Assembly (NCBI GenBank): GCA_002786065.1
Contig: NHNY01000008.1
Location: forward strand, 496,001 to 560,000
Source of the DNA: Microcyclospora pomicola
Taxonomy: Eukaryota; Ascomycota; Dothideomycetes; Capnodiales
Direction of reading: 5' to 3'
DNA length: 64,000 bases
Positions within the stretch are counted from its first letter, which is position 1. Each line of letters begins with the position of its first letter. The notes under the pieces are model-generated. The model was not told the DNA's origin. It was given only the letters and a program-made list of their open reading frames with translations, and did no database searches. The translations under genes were made by a program, and so were the position numbers. Below are positions 53,496 through 62,367 of this stretch, piece after piece.

Positions 53496-55833
53496 ATGGC
53501 CAAGCTTCAGGTTCTCCTCGCTGGTCTCTGCGCATCATCAGCGCTCGCTGCGCCAGGTGGATGGGGATGGGGCTCGAACCAGGGCTCCGACAGCAGTGAC
53601 TGGGGAAAGCACGGCAGTGGGTCAGGTAGCTGGGGCAGCGACTCCGACAATGGATGGGGCTCATCATCATCGAGCTCTGTTGCTTCGGCCAAATCCTCCT
53701 CCGCCACCTCTCACTCCAGCTCCCCGGTGTGGTCCTCGACCTCTTCGTCGACCTCCCCCATCTCCCCCATCCAGTCATCCACTTCATCATCCACCTGCTC
53801 AGCCAGCACTGTCACTCTCCCTGCGAGCACCGTCACGGTAAGTGATCGACAATACAATTCAGTTTCTGGCATCTTGCTAACGATCGACCCTTCAGGTGAC
53901 CTCGAGCAAGGAGGAGACTACCACCGCCACATCTGACATTACTGTCACTTCAGTGCAGAGCGCCTCGACCGTCTACGAGACCGCAACAGTCGATATCACC
54001 TCGACCAAGACGCTTCCTGGCACGACCTACATCACTACCGAAACTCGCCCTGGTGTGACGGTTACCAACCTTGTCACTCTCCCCGCTTCTACTCTGACAT
54101 CCACCGTGGACATCACCAGCACCAAGACTCTTCCCGGTACTACCTACATTACCACCGAGACCCGTCCCGGTGTGACTGTCACCAACCTCGTGACTCTCCC
54201 AGCTTCTACTGTGACCTCCACCGTAGACACCACTAGCACCAAGACTCTGCCTGGAACTACCTACATCACCACCGAGACCCGTCCTGGTGTGACTGTCACC
54301 AACCTTGTCACTCTCCCCGCCTCCACCCTCACTTCGACCGTGGACATCACGAGCACCAAGACGCTCCCAGGCACGACCTACATCACCACCGAGACCCGTC
54401 CCGGTGTGACAGTTACCAACCTCGTCACTCTGCCCGCTTCTACTCTTACTCAAACTTCTACTCTCCCAGCCAGCACGGTTACCGACATCACCACCGAGAC
54501 TCGCCCGGGCGTGACTGTCACCAACGTCGTCACTCTGCCAGCTTCCACCTCGACCGTGGCGACGACTGTCACCACTGACATCACTCTGACCGTGACTTCG
54601 ACCTCCGCCCCATCGACAGTGACCTCGGTGAAGACTCTGCCAGCCTCTACCTCCACCATCACATCCGTGTACACCAAGCCTGCTCAGACCATCACCACCA
54701 CCAGCACTTGCATTGAGGACATCACGATCACCAAGACCGAGGCCCCATCCACCGTCTTCAAGACCTCCACTGTGACCACTGCTCTTACGTCGACCACTAC
54801 TGCCACGACTGATATCACCATCACCAAGACCCAGGCTCCTTCCACCGTGTTCGAGACCACCACCTGCACTGAGGATATCACGATCACCAAGACTAAGGCC
54901 CCATCCACCGTCTTTGAGACCTCGACCGTGACCACGGCACTCACGTCGACCACCACCGCCACGACCGATGTCACCATCACCAAGACCCAGGCTCCATCTA
55001 CCGTGTTCGAGACCACCACCTGCACTGAGGACATCACGATCACCAAGACTAAGGCTCCGTCCACCGTCTTTGAGACCTCGACCGTGACCACGGCACTCAC
55101 GTCGACCACCACCGCCACGACCGATGTCACCATCACCAAGACCCAGGCTCCATCTACCGTGTTCGAGACCACCACCTGCACTGAGGACATCACGATCACC
55201 AAGACTAAGGCTCCGTCCACTGTCTTCGAGACCTCCACCATCACCAGTGATTTCACCTCCACCAAGACTGCAACCAGCGACTTCACCATCACTGCAACCA
55301 GCGATATCACTGTCACAAAGACCGAGGCTCCTTCAACTGTTTACGAGACCACCACCTGCACTGAGGACATCACCATCACCAAGACTCAGTCGCCAAGCAC
55401 CGTCTTCGTGACCTCCATTGCAACAAGTGACATTACCTTCACTGCCACCGCTACCAGTGATATCACCGTCACCAAGACTCAGGCTCCATCCACTGTCTAC
55501 GAGACTGCCACCACTGACATCACCATCACCCAGACCCTGGCTCCATCGACTGTTTACGAGACCGCCACTAGCGACATTACCCTTACCAAGACCGCGACTG
55601 ACATCGAGAGCACCACCGCAACCGTCTACAAGACCGTCTCTGTTGTCTCGACCTCTGTCTCGACCTCCGTCACCACTGCGACCACCACTGTGTCCGGCTC
55701 GTGCAGCTCTACCTCTTCCACCCCCATCGGACCTGTCTCCTCCTCCACATCTTCCACCACAGGCTGGCCCACCACCAGCACCTCCACCAGTGCCCACGGC
55801 CCACACGCTTACACCACTGTTGGCGGCTGGTAG
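53496..55833 (+). CDS. Secreted Ser/Thr-rich tandem-repeat protein (adhesin-like)
   Basis: Cell-surface-type protein of 759 aa. Exons 53496-53837 and 53896-55833. The signal peptide MAKLQVLLAGLCASSALAAP is followed by a Gly/Trp/Ser-rich part (GGWGWGSNQGSDSSDWG). The rest is Thr/Ser/Val-rich: four copies of a 39-residue repeat around TKTLPGTTYITTETRPGVTV, then about three copies of a 52-residue repeat around DITITKTKAPSTVFETSTVT, then degenerate APSTVYETATTDITIT units. It should be heavily O-glycosylated. The C-terminus (AHGPHAYTTVGGW) lacks the hydrophobic tail of a GPI signal, so a freely secreted or wall-bound form is likelier than a GPI anchor. A downstream exon carrying such a tail cannot be fully excluded. 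Function (adhesion, wall, masking) is inference. Confidence 0.8.
53989..54456 (+). repeat. Four tandem 117-bp coding repeats (39 aa)
   Basis: Units start at 53989, 54106, 54223 and 54340. Each codes VD(I/T)TSTKTLPGTTYITTE then TRPGVTVTNLVTLPAST. The proteins differ at only two or three positions, but the DNA differs at many third positions. Confidence 0.9.
54709..55176 (+). repeat. Three tandem 156-bp coding repeats (52 aa)
   Basis: Units start at 54709, 54865 and 55021, and a diverged fourth begins at 55177. Units two and three differ at only three bases, all silent, so they look recently duplicated. Unit one is more diverged. Confidence 0.88.
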
Positions 55834-56919
55834 ACGATTTTGAGTCTACCGACCTAATGTATTACACTTCAACGACCCCTGATCTTGCAAAAAGTTTTTA
55901 ACGGCCAGGGTAATATCTTTTTCGCCGCCTGTTCGGCGACCACGATCATTACGACACAAGGACAGCATTTTGAGATAATCTTTAATAATGACATCTGTGG
56001 CGTATTGAATCGGAAGGAACACAACGCATTTGAAAAGAGCAACAGGTTGAGAGGAAAACTCAACCTGCTCGGTGGTTTGGTTTCTGGCGTCTTTCTCAGG
56101 GCATTGCAAGGCCGAAACGAGAGGATCATGTTATATGTAGAAATGTACACTTCTTGCATATCGAACATGAATGTTACTGTCCTTGTTCTCGACCCTTGCC
56201 GTTCCATTATTGTACTCTGCTATAAGCTGTCGCAGGAGAGCATGAAGTACCCAGTATCGATGTAGCCGAGTGACACGGAGACATAGTCGCAAGCCTGTCA
56301 TCTAGAGAAAAGTATATCGTGTGCTAATACCGATGCTGATATACCATTACGATGTCCGCGTCGTGGATCCGCATCAGAAACGCTCGCTGGCGGAAATACA
56401 GGTATGACCCGAGGTCGTGTGTCGGGAATGTTGTCTGATTCCTCGCTCATCCATTTGATCAGTGCCCACCACAAATCGGAGTCTCGAGGAAATGCCTATC
56501 GTCAAGGTAAGAATAGCCTGTGTGATACATTTAACGGCCTGCGCGGATCATATTGGATGGTGGATGCATCAGTCATGAATGATAAGTATGACGTCGACAT
56601 AGATCTGCCGATGGCCCGGCCGCTCGAGAGAAATCCTGGAGGAAACGCGCCCCTGTCATTATTGCGATCCGGATGCATCGCGACTCACTGCGGCACATCT
56701 CATCCGTGACAGCTGCATGTGAAAGGCGATCCATGATGATCATGGACTTGTTCGGCTTCTCGCGGAGTCAGTGCCTGGGATAGGATAGATGTAAGTCGTT
56801 GGATCTCTTCATCCTTTTGGCATTCCCTCTACCCAGGTTTCCTGATTTGCGCATTTCTTTCGTCCGTTCGGCAAGTTTCGTTGGTCGCTTCTCTGCTTCT
56901 GCTAGCGAGTGACGAGACC
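55834..56919. other. 1.09-kb intergenic region
   Basis: The gap holds the 3' UTR of the repeat protein and the promoter of the MFS gene. A 9-bp inverted repeat with a 7-base loop lies at 56043-56067. Frames of about 100-126 codons are present without recognisable content. Confidence 0.4.
56043..56067. repeat. 9-bp inverted repeat, possible 3'-UTR hairpin
   Basis: CAGGTTGAG and CTCAACCTG flank AGGAAAA, about 210 bp after the stop of the repeat protein. It may be an RNA hairpin in the 3' UTR; chance is possible. Confidence 0.6.
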
Positions 56920-59025
56920 ATGCAGTCCTTCCTGCAGTATAAGCGATTGAGGTCGACGGCGCAAGCGCAGGTTGACCGCGACAAGAGCAGATTGCGCGCG
57001 ACTAAGAAGACATCGGGGCAGAGAAGAGAAGAGGAGGCTCAGGACTCGCAGACGATAGGGAGTGACGTCGATCTGGAGAAAGGCGAGGACCAAGATGGGA
57101 CATCTGCAAAAGCACCAAGCGCGAAGTCTGATGGTGCGCCTTCTCAAGACCAAGACGCGCACGAGTTTACCGCACGCGAACCTGCTGAAGTCATAGACGA
57201 TCCTCACGAACATGATGACGACGACGACGACGACGACGACGACGAGGATGGCAGGACGATTCCACACCGGACTATCTCGCGGGCCTCGACACAGAGATCG
57301 ACTGGCTCGGCGTTGGGCAATGTGTTGACGGGCATCCAGATCCGCAAACGTACCACGAACGAAGGCGGGTCCGGAGAGGTGTTCGAGGTCAACTGGCAGG
57401 GGCCGGACGATCCCAACTCACCGCACAACTGGGGGAACGCCACACGCATCCCATGTACGTGTCTGATTGCCGCAATTGGTTGTGTGGTAGGTCTGGCTAG
57501 TTCGATCGACAGCAGCGCTTTGCGAGAGGCTGCACAAGAGTTTGGTGTCAGTGAAGTCGTGGAGAGCATGGCGACTGGATTGTTCCTGGTCGGGTTCGGG
57601 GTCGGAGGTCTTGTGGCTGGCCCCATCTCTGAAACGGTCGGCCGCAACCCCGTCTACATCGTCACGCTGGTCATCTACATGATCTTCATCATGGCGTCGG
57701 CGTTGGCGCCGAACATCGGTGCCCAGCTCGCCTTCCGCTTCCTCGCCGGCTTCTTCGGCTCCACGCCGTTGACTTGTGCTGGAGGAAGCATCTCTGATTT
57801 GTGGAATCCGATGGAGAGGACGTACGCGTTCCCTATCTTCGCGAATGCAGCGTTCATGTAAGTTTGAGGCCATGTTGAATTGTACTCAAGAAGCAGTCTC
57901 TGATCTACAGTAGGGGACCTGTGCTTGGACCGATCATTGGAGGCTTCATCGCGGAGTCGTCGCTGGTGTCCTGGAGATGGACGGAGTGGATCACCCTGAT
58001 CATCTCTGGCCTCATCCTCGTCATGGTTGTTCTGTTCCAACCGGAGACCTACTCGCCTGTTCTGCTTAAGTGGAAAGCCAAGCATCTTCGTAAGATCACT
58101 GGCGATGAGCGATACCGTGCTGCCATCGAGGTCCGCCAACAGTCGCTTCTTTCTCGCCTCGGGACCGCACTCTATCGGCCATTCCTGCTCACTTTCCGCG
58201 AGCCGATCATAATCCTTGTTGCCCTTTACTTGACCGTCGTCTATATCGTGCTTTTCACCTTCCTGGACGGCTACGATTACATCTTTGGTCGAATCCATGG
58301 AACATCTCAGGGCATCACCGGGCTCTGCTTCGCCGGCATCATCGTCGGCTTATTCGGCGCTTCCGCCCTGGTGCCCCTTATCTACAAGTGGGCGAAGGAA
58401 GAACTCGCTCGCGTGCAGGAAGCAGGAGGCGACCGGATCGCACCAGAGTTCCGGTTGTGGTTCGCCATGCTCGGCGGGTCCTTTGCGATTCCGATCTCCC
58501 TCTTCTGGATGGCCTGGACCAGCGATCCCGACATCTCAATCTGGTCGCCGTTAGCTGCCTCTGTTCTTTTCGGCTATGGGATTCTATGTGTGTTCATCAC
58601 AAGGTATCGTTTATGTGCTTCTGGCCGATGTGAGAGCTATGCTGACCATCGAAAAGCTACCAATACATCATTGACGCCTACGAGTCCTATGCCGCCAGTG
58701 CCCTGGCCTCCATCACGCTGATCCGCTATGTGGCGGCAGGTGGCATGACCATCGTCGGTATTCCGTTCTACAAGAATTTAGGAGGTATATCTTCTCCAGC
58801 CAACGCATGTGGAAGACAGAAATCACGCTAACCAGTCTTGCAGTCCATTACACGCTCACCATCTTGGCATGTCTGAGTGCTCTACTTGTGCCTGTTCCTT
58901 ACGTCTTCTACAAGTACGGTCCGTGGATCCGGTCGAAGAGCAAGTACGCCGTCGATAGCGGAGCACCAAAGAAGGAGAAGTCGAAAGACAATTCTGAAAA
59001 GAAAGCGGAAGAGACATTGCAGTAG
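56920..59025 (+). CDS. MFS transporter, DHA1-type (polyamine/drug exporter-like)
   Basis: Plasma-membrane proton antiporter of the major facilitator superfamily. Exons 56920-57857, 57914-58603, 58657-58784, 58844-59025; 645 aa. A long charged cytosolic N-terminus (about 180 residues) contains a run of ten Asp coded by GAT and nine GAC. The segment VNWQGPDDPNSPHNWGNATR just before the first helix is typical of fungal DHA1 proteins, as is ETVGRNPVYIVTLVIYMIFI with the A-like loop. GPVLGPIIGGFIAES matches motif C of antiporters. The first acceptor is the second of two AGs (CAGTAG), which gives AAFMGPVLGP; using the first would give a worse fit. Closest known group is the Tpo/Flr-like transporters; the substrate cannot be told. 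Confidence 0.88.
57214..57243 (+). repeat. GAC triplet repeat coding poly-Asp
   Basis: Nine GAC codons (57217-57243) preceded by one GAT code ten aspartates in the cytosolic tail of the MFS transporter. Length polymorphism between strains is likely. Confidence 0.9.
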
Positions 59026-59508
59026 ACTAATTGAAGTGGTTTGTAAGATCGTGCTGATGAGTGGAATTACGTTCATGTTATCAGATGTGTCGCGTTTTAT
59101 TAGATGATGATACATACTTTAGTCACAGCATACAGGATGGGAGGCGTAACAATGATACCCTTTTTGCATTGATATTCAGCCTCTGCAACCTGCATTGGTG
59201 TCATGACAGATGCTCCCTAAACAAGACTTCCAAAGTTGCTTGTCCACCTCATCCTTCCTCCGTTGCATTTGCATGTCCTCTATGTACGTCTACCTAGGAT
59301 AGATATACATGACATGGCGTGCATGCGCCCTGACACTTAGAGTACAACCCCACATCCAATCGCCATTGCCCCACTGACGACACAACCCTAACACACTTGA
59401 CATCCATTGATCTCTGCCTTGTACTCCTATCATATGACATTGTCATAACACATCCAAAAGAACAGAGCCCGAGACAAAGAAAGGATATCATCATCTTGCA
59501 CCAACACC
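59026..59508. promoter_or_regulatory. 483-bp intergenic region
   Basis: The gap holds the 3' UTR of the transporter and the promoter of the ABM-fold gene. Nothing else is evident. Confidence 0.4.
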
Positions 59509-60251
59509 ATGGCACCCTATACCCTCGTCGTGCACCTCTACGCCAAGGACGACGCCGAGTCCATCCACAAACTCTCCGCCAAACTCCAGGAGGCGAGTCA
59601 GGTTTACAGCAACGACAAGGAGTGTTTGAGCTGGTCAGTCGCTCCCTTACTTTATGCACCGTTCTGTCAATTTGCGTGAGCGTCGTTCTTTGCTTCTCAA
59701 AAAGCAATGCCATTGGTGTCTCGCAAAAAGGACTGTTGTTCCTGCAGCTGAGGATACAGCATGGCGCTGCGTTACGTTTGTTGATTTTTTCTTCGTGCGG
59801 CGGGTTATATGTAACTCTATCATGCTGGGAAAGGAGAAGATGCTGAACAGTATTCATATCGCAGGTTCGTCATGCAGTCTGAATCCGACCCGCGCGCGTT
59901 CACGATCGTGGAGCGCTATGCGCATGAGAGCAGTCAGAAGTGAGTCTTCAACATAGTCCTTTGCCCCCGAGCTTCGGTCATTTCACGTTGGCCCTATACG
60001 CCGCATTAAAAATACAGTCGCGAGCACCCTGACGCTACTTCATCGAACGGAATGAGACTGATCTGGTCGTAATGTTACGCAAAGATACCATCTCGAGAAC
60101 CCATACTGGCAAACATTTGATAAGTATGTCATCCCGCTGCTGGCTAAGGACATGGATCTGCGTCGGTTCAATGAGCTCGATACGACGAAGGAGGTCAGAG
60201 TTGAAACGGACGAGACGATGTGGGCGGCGGTTAAGAAGCATCAGAGTTAGA
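59509..60251 (+). CDS. Small ABM-superfamily (antibiotic biosynthesis monooxygenase-like) protein
   Basis: Dimeric ferredoxin-like alpha/beta barrel protein of the ABM superfamily; members act as cofactor-less monooxygenases or have unknown roles. Exons 59509-59633, 59865-59939, 60086-60251; 121 aa. It begins MAPYTLVVHLYAKDDAESIH and continues CLSWFVMQSESDPRAFTIVE then RYAHESSQKYHLENPYWQTF, the typical ABM order of strand, helix and aromatic His/Tyr segment. The first intron is 231 nt, the longest in the window. The first acceptor, CGCAG, keeps Trp across the junction (TG|G). The small exons mean it has no long open frame and is easy to miss. Substrate unknown. Confidence 0.82.
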
Positions 60252-60596
60252 GCTGGAGATGTGTTGTTGTGAGGCACTCTGGAACGGGGAGGTTGATGAC
60301 TGGAGATGCTGGAGTTTGAGGCCTGCTGAATCAAGAGGTAACGAGATTGAGGTACTAAATGTAAATCAGTCATTACAATCTGACCAGTTATCCATCTGTA
60401 CAGTGGAGCGGTCTCAACGTTCATATGCAAGTTTTCTGCAACTCTCAGTCTCTGTCACGATGCAGCTTCTGGGGATCTGTACAAGGAGGATGCATGCCTT
60501 GTCTGCAAGCTTGGAACAATCTTGAGCAGAACAATAGTCTGAACGCAGACATTTAATTACAAAATCATCCAAGTCGTTATAGATAGAGCATATTAT
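60252..60596. other. Convergent intergenic region
   Basis: The 345-bp gap lies between the stop codons of the ABM-like gene and RMD5. It should hold both 3' UTRs; nothing else is seen. Confidence 0.45.
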
Positions 60597-61856
60597 CTAT
60601 ACATACACTCTCTTCGCCTCCTTCGGCTGGCTTTCGTTCGGGCAATACGGACATTTCATCCGGCTTTTGCCTCTACTATGCGCATCGAGACTCTCCCTCG
60701 CGATGACATGGCCGCATGGCAACATCATGGGAGGGTTGTCGTCCGTAGCCTGCTCTTTACTTACCGGACATACGAAGATCGAATGGAACATGAAGCCAGG
60801 TGGTAGCGGTGTCTCGACCGGCAGTTCGTTCACAGACGTCCATTGCCCACGAGTCTGCGCCATCACGCGCTCGACCTTCTCCAGCACGGGCAGCGCGATA
60901 CCGCCCGCTGTCACGGCGGTGTACAACGGCGACTTTTCGGAAAGACCGAGCAGGCCGCAGAATTCACGGGTGAAGGACGCGCTGACTTCCTCCCATACGC
61001 CTTGATTGTAGAACAGAGATCTATACGGCGAGTCGCCCAGATTGGAATAGAAGAAAAGAGAGGCCGTCAAGCTCGAGATCTCCTGCATGTAGCGCGGGCC
61101 AAATGCGGGAAATGTGTGTCTCGCGTATGCCATGGCTTGCACAGGACCATCTTCTAGATCGTCCGACATGTGGTCTTGTGCGGCGAACAGCTCCACGAAT
61201 TTCAATCTGCTGAGCTCGAATTCGAGGTTCGAACCTTTGTTCTCCAGCTCCCGGCTGTGCTCTTGTGCCCATGAAATTGCAGGCCCGAGATCGTGCTGGT
61301 TCCGTAAGCAATCTAGGATGTTGTACATCTCCGAGAACTGGTTCTGTAGGTGCCCGTGCCCATCGCTACCCTTCGTCATGGCCATCGGATGGATAAAATC
61401 CTGCGACCAGCTGTCTCGCGCAGCGTCTATGCATCCCTTCAGCTCTTGCCGCGGCTCCATCTTCGCATTCACCTCATTGACGAACGTGCTGGCGACGTCG
61501 AACTTGCCCTCGCGCAGCAAGTGCATCGCGATTGCTCGGTTGATCAGGTTCGGTTGACTTGAGAGGGCATCGTTGGTCGCTGTTGGAAGCGCGGCTGTCT
61601 TGAATTTGTCCTTGAGCGCCTTTTGATATTGATTCAGGCCTTTGTTGACGTCTTTCAAATCATCCTCGATCTTCTCGAATGCTTGCTTAACCGGCGATTT
61701 GAGCTTCGCCATGTGAAGGGCGGCTGACCGCGGATCTGCCGCGACGACATCGCGTGTGGTTTCGAGCAAATCAATGAGCTTTTGGACGTCTTCGACTGCT
61801 TTGGACAGGTTCCCTTTTCTCTCTAGTTGCTCGTGTGCTTGCAAGATCGCTTCCAT
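60597..61856 (-). CDS. RMD5: GID/CTLH ubiquitin ligase RING subunit RMD5 (Gid2)
   Basis: RING-type E3 subunit of the GID complex, which with Fyv10/Gid9 marks gluconeogenic enzymes such as fructose-1,6-bisphosphatase for breakdown when glucose returns. One exon, 419 aa from the start at 61856 (MEAILQAHEQLERKGNLSKA). The frame runs upstream to 62189, without family support. The helical LisH-CTLH part is visible as LINRAIAMHLLREGKFDVAS then TFVNEVNAKME, and the CRA part as LEFELSRLKFVELF and QAMAYARHTFPAF. The RING is degenerate: CPVSKEQATDDNPPMMLPCG followed by HVIARESL and KCPYCPNE. This favours Rmd5 over Fyv10, whose RING is shorter. Confidence 0.9.
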   Translation of the reverse strand: MEAILQAHEQLERKGNLSKAVEDVQKLIDLLETTRDVVAADPRSAALHMAKLKSPVKQAFEKIEDDLKDVNKGLNQYQKALKDKFKTAALPTATNDALSSQPNLINRAIAMHLLREGKFDVASTFVNEVNAKMEPRQELKGCIDAARDSWSQDFIHPMAMTKGSDGHGHLQNQFSEMYNILDCLRNQHDLGPAISWAQEHSRELENKGSNLEFELSRLKFVELFAAQDHMSDDLEDGPVQAMAYARHTFPAFGPRYMQEISSLTASLFFYSNLGDSPYRSLFYNQGVWEEVSASFTREFCGLLGLSEKSPLYTAVTAGGIALPVLEKVERVMAQTRGQWTSVNELPVETPLPPGFMFHSIFVCPVSKEQATDDNPPMMLPCGHVIARESLDAHSRGKSRMKCPYCPNESQPKEAKRVYV

Positions 61857-62367
61857 GGTGTGTTCGCTGTTGGTAGAAAGGTTGTGGTTGGAACTGTCGA
61901 CAACAAGTTCACGGTTCGTAAACCTTTTGGGAATGTCGTACAGATAGACTCGGCGTAGTACTATGAGTCTTTCTACTCCACAGTCCTCATACCAAGGACC
62001 TCGTGATGCTTGCGAGTGTACCTTGATCAGCGACTTGGAGCTTGATCTGTACTGTGGCTGTGGTGGCGCATTGCTATCGATAGCTCTAGCACTTCGCGTC
62101 TCCCGAGGTTCCCTACTTGGGCGTGTAGTGAATGATCGCGCTCCCAAAGAACAAGATACGATCGAATCATCAACTGACAATAGTGTCAAAGTCGACCAGC
62201 TTGCTGTAGGAGATCTTGTTCCTCAGAAAAAGCAGGATGAGACCAACGAGCTGTCAACTCATGCCCGAATGATGCATACCATATGGCTCCTTGGCCACGC
62301 CTCAACTCTTTCTCTATGGGCATGTGACTTCAATCCGTGAAGAAAGATCATTCACGTCCTGGATCAG
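61857..62367. promoter_or_regulatory. Divergent promoter region, RMD5 / Stb6-like
   Basis: The start codons are 511 bp apart. No TATA box or strong motif was found. Confidence 0.4.

Noticed and set aside
53989-55212. Regularly spaced repeats that could suggest a CRISPR array.
   Set aside because: They are in-frame 117- and 156-bp coding repeats of a Ser/Thr-rich eukaryotic protein.
54684-55316. Minus-strand frame of 210 codons, Val-rich.
   Set aside because: It is the antisense shadow of the Thr-rich repeats; its repetition simply mirrors them.
57675-58298. Minus-strand frame of 207 codons.
   Set aside because: It is antisense to the MFS transporter, crossing its first intron.
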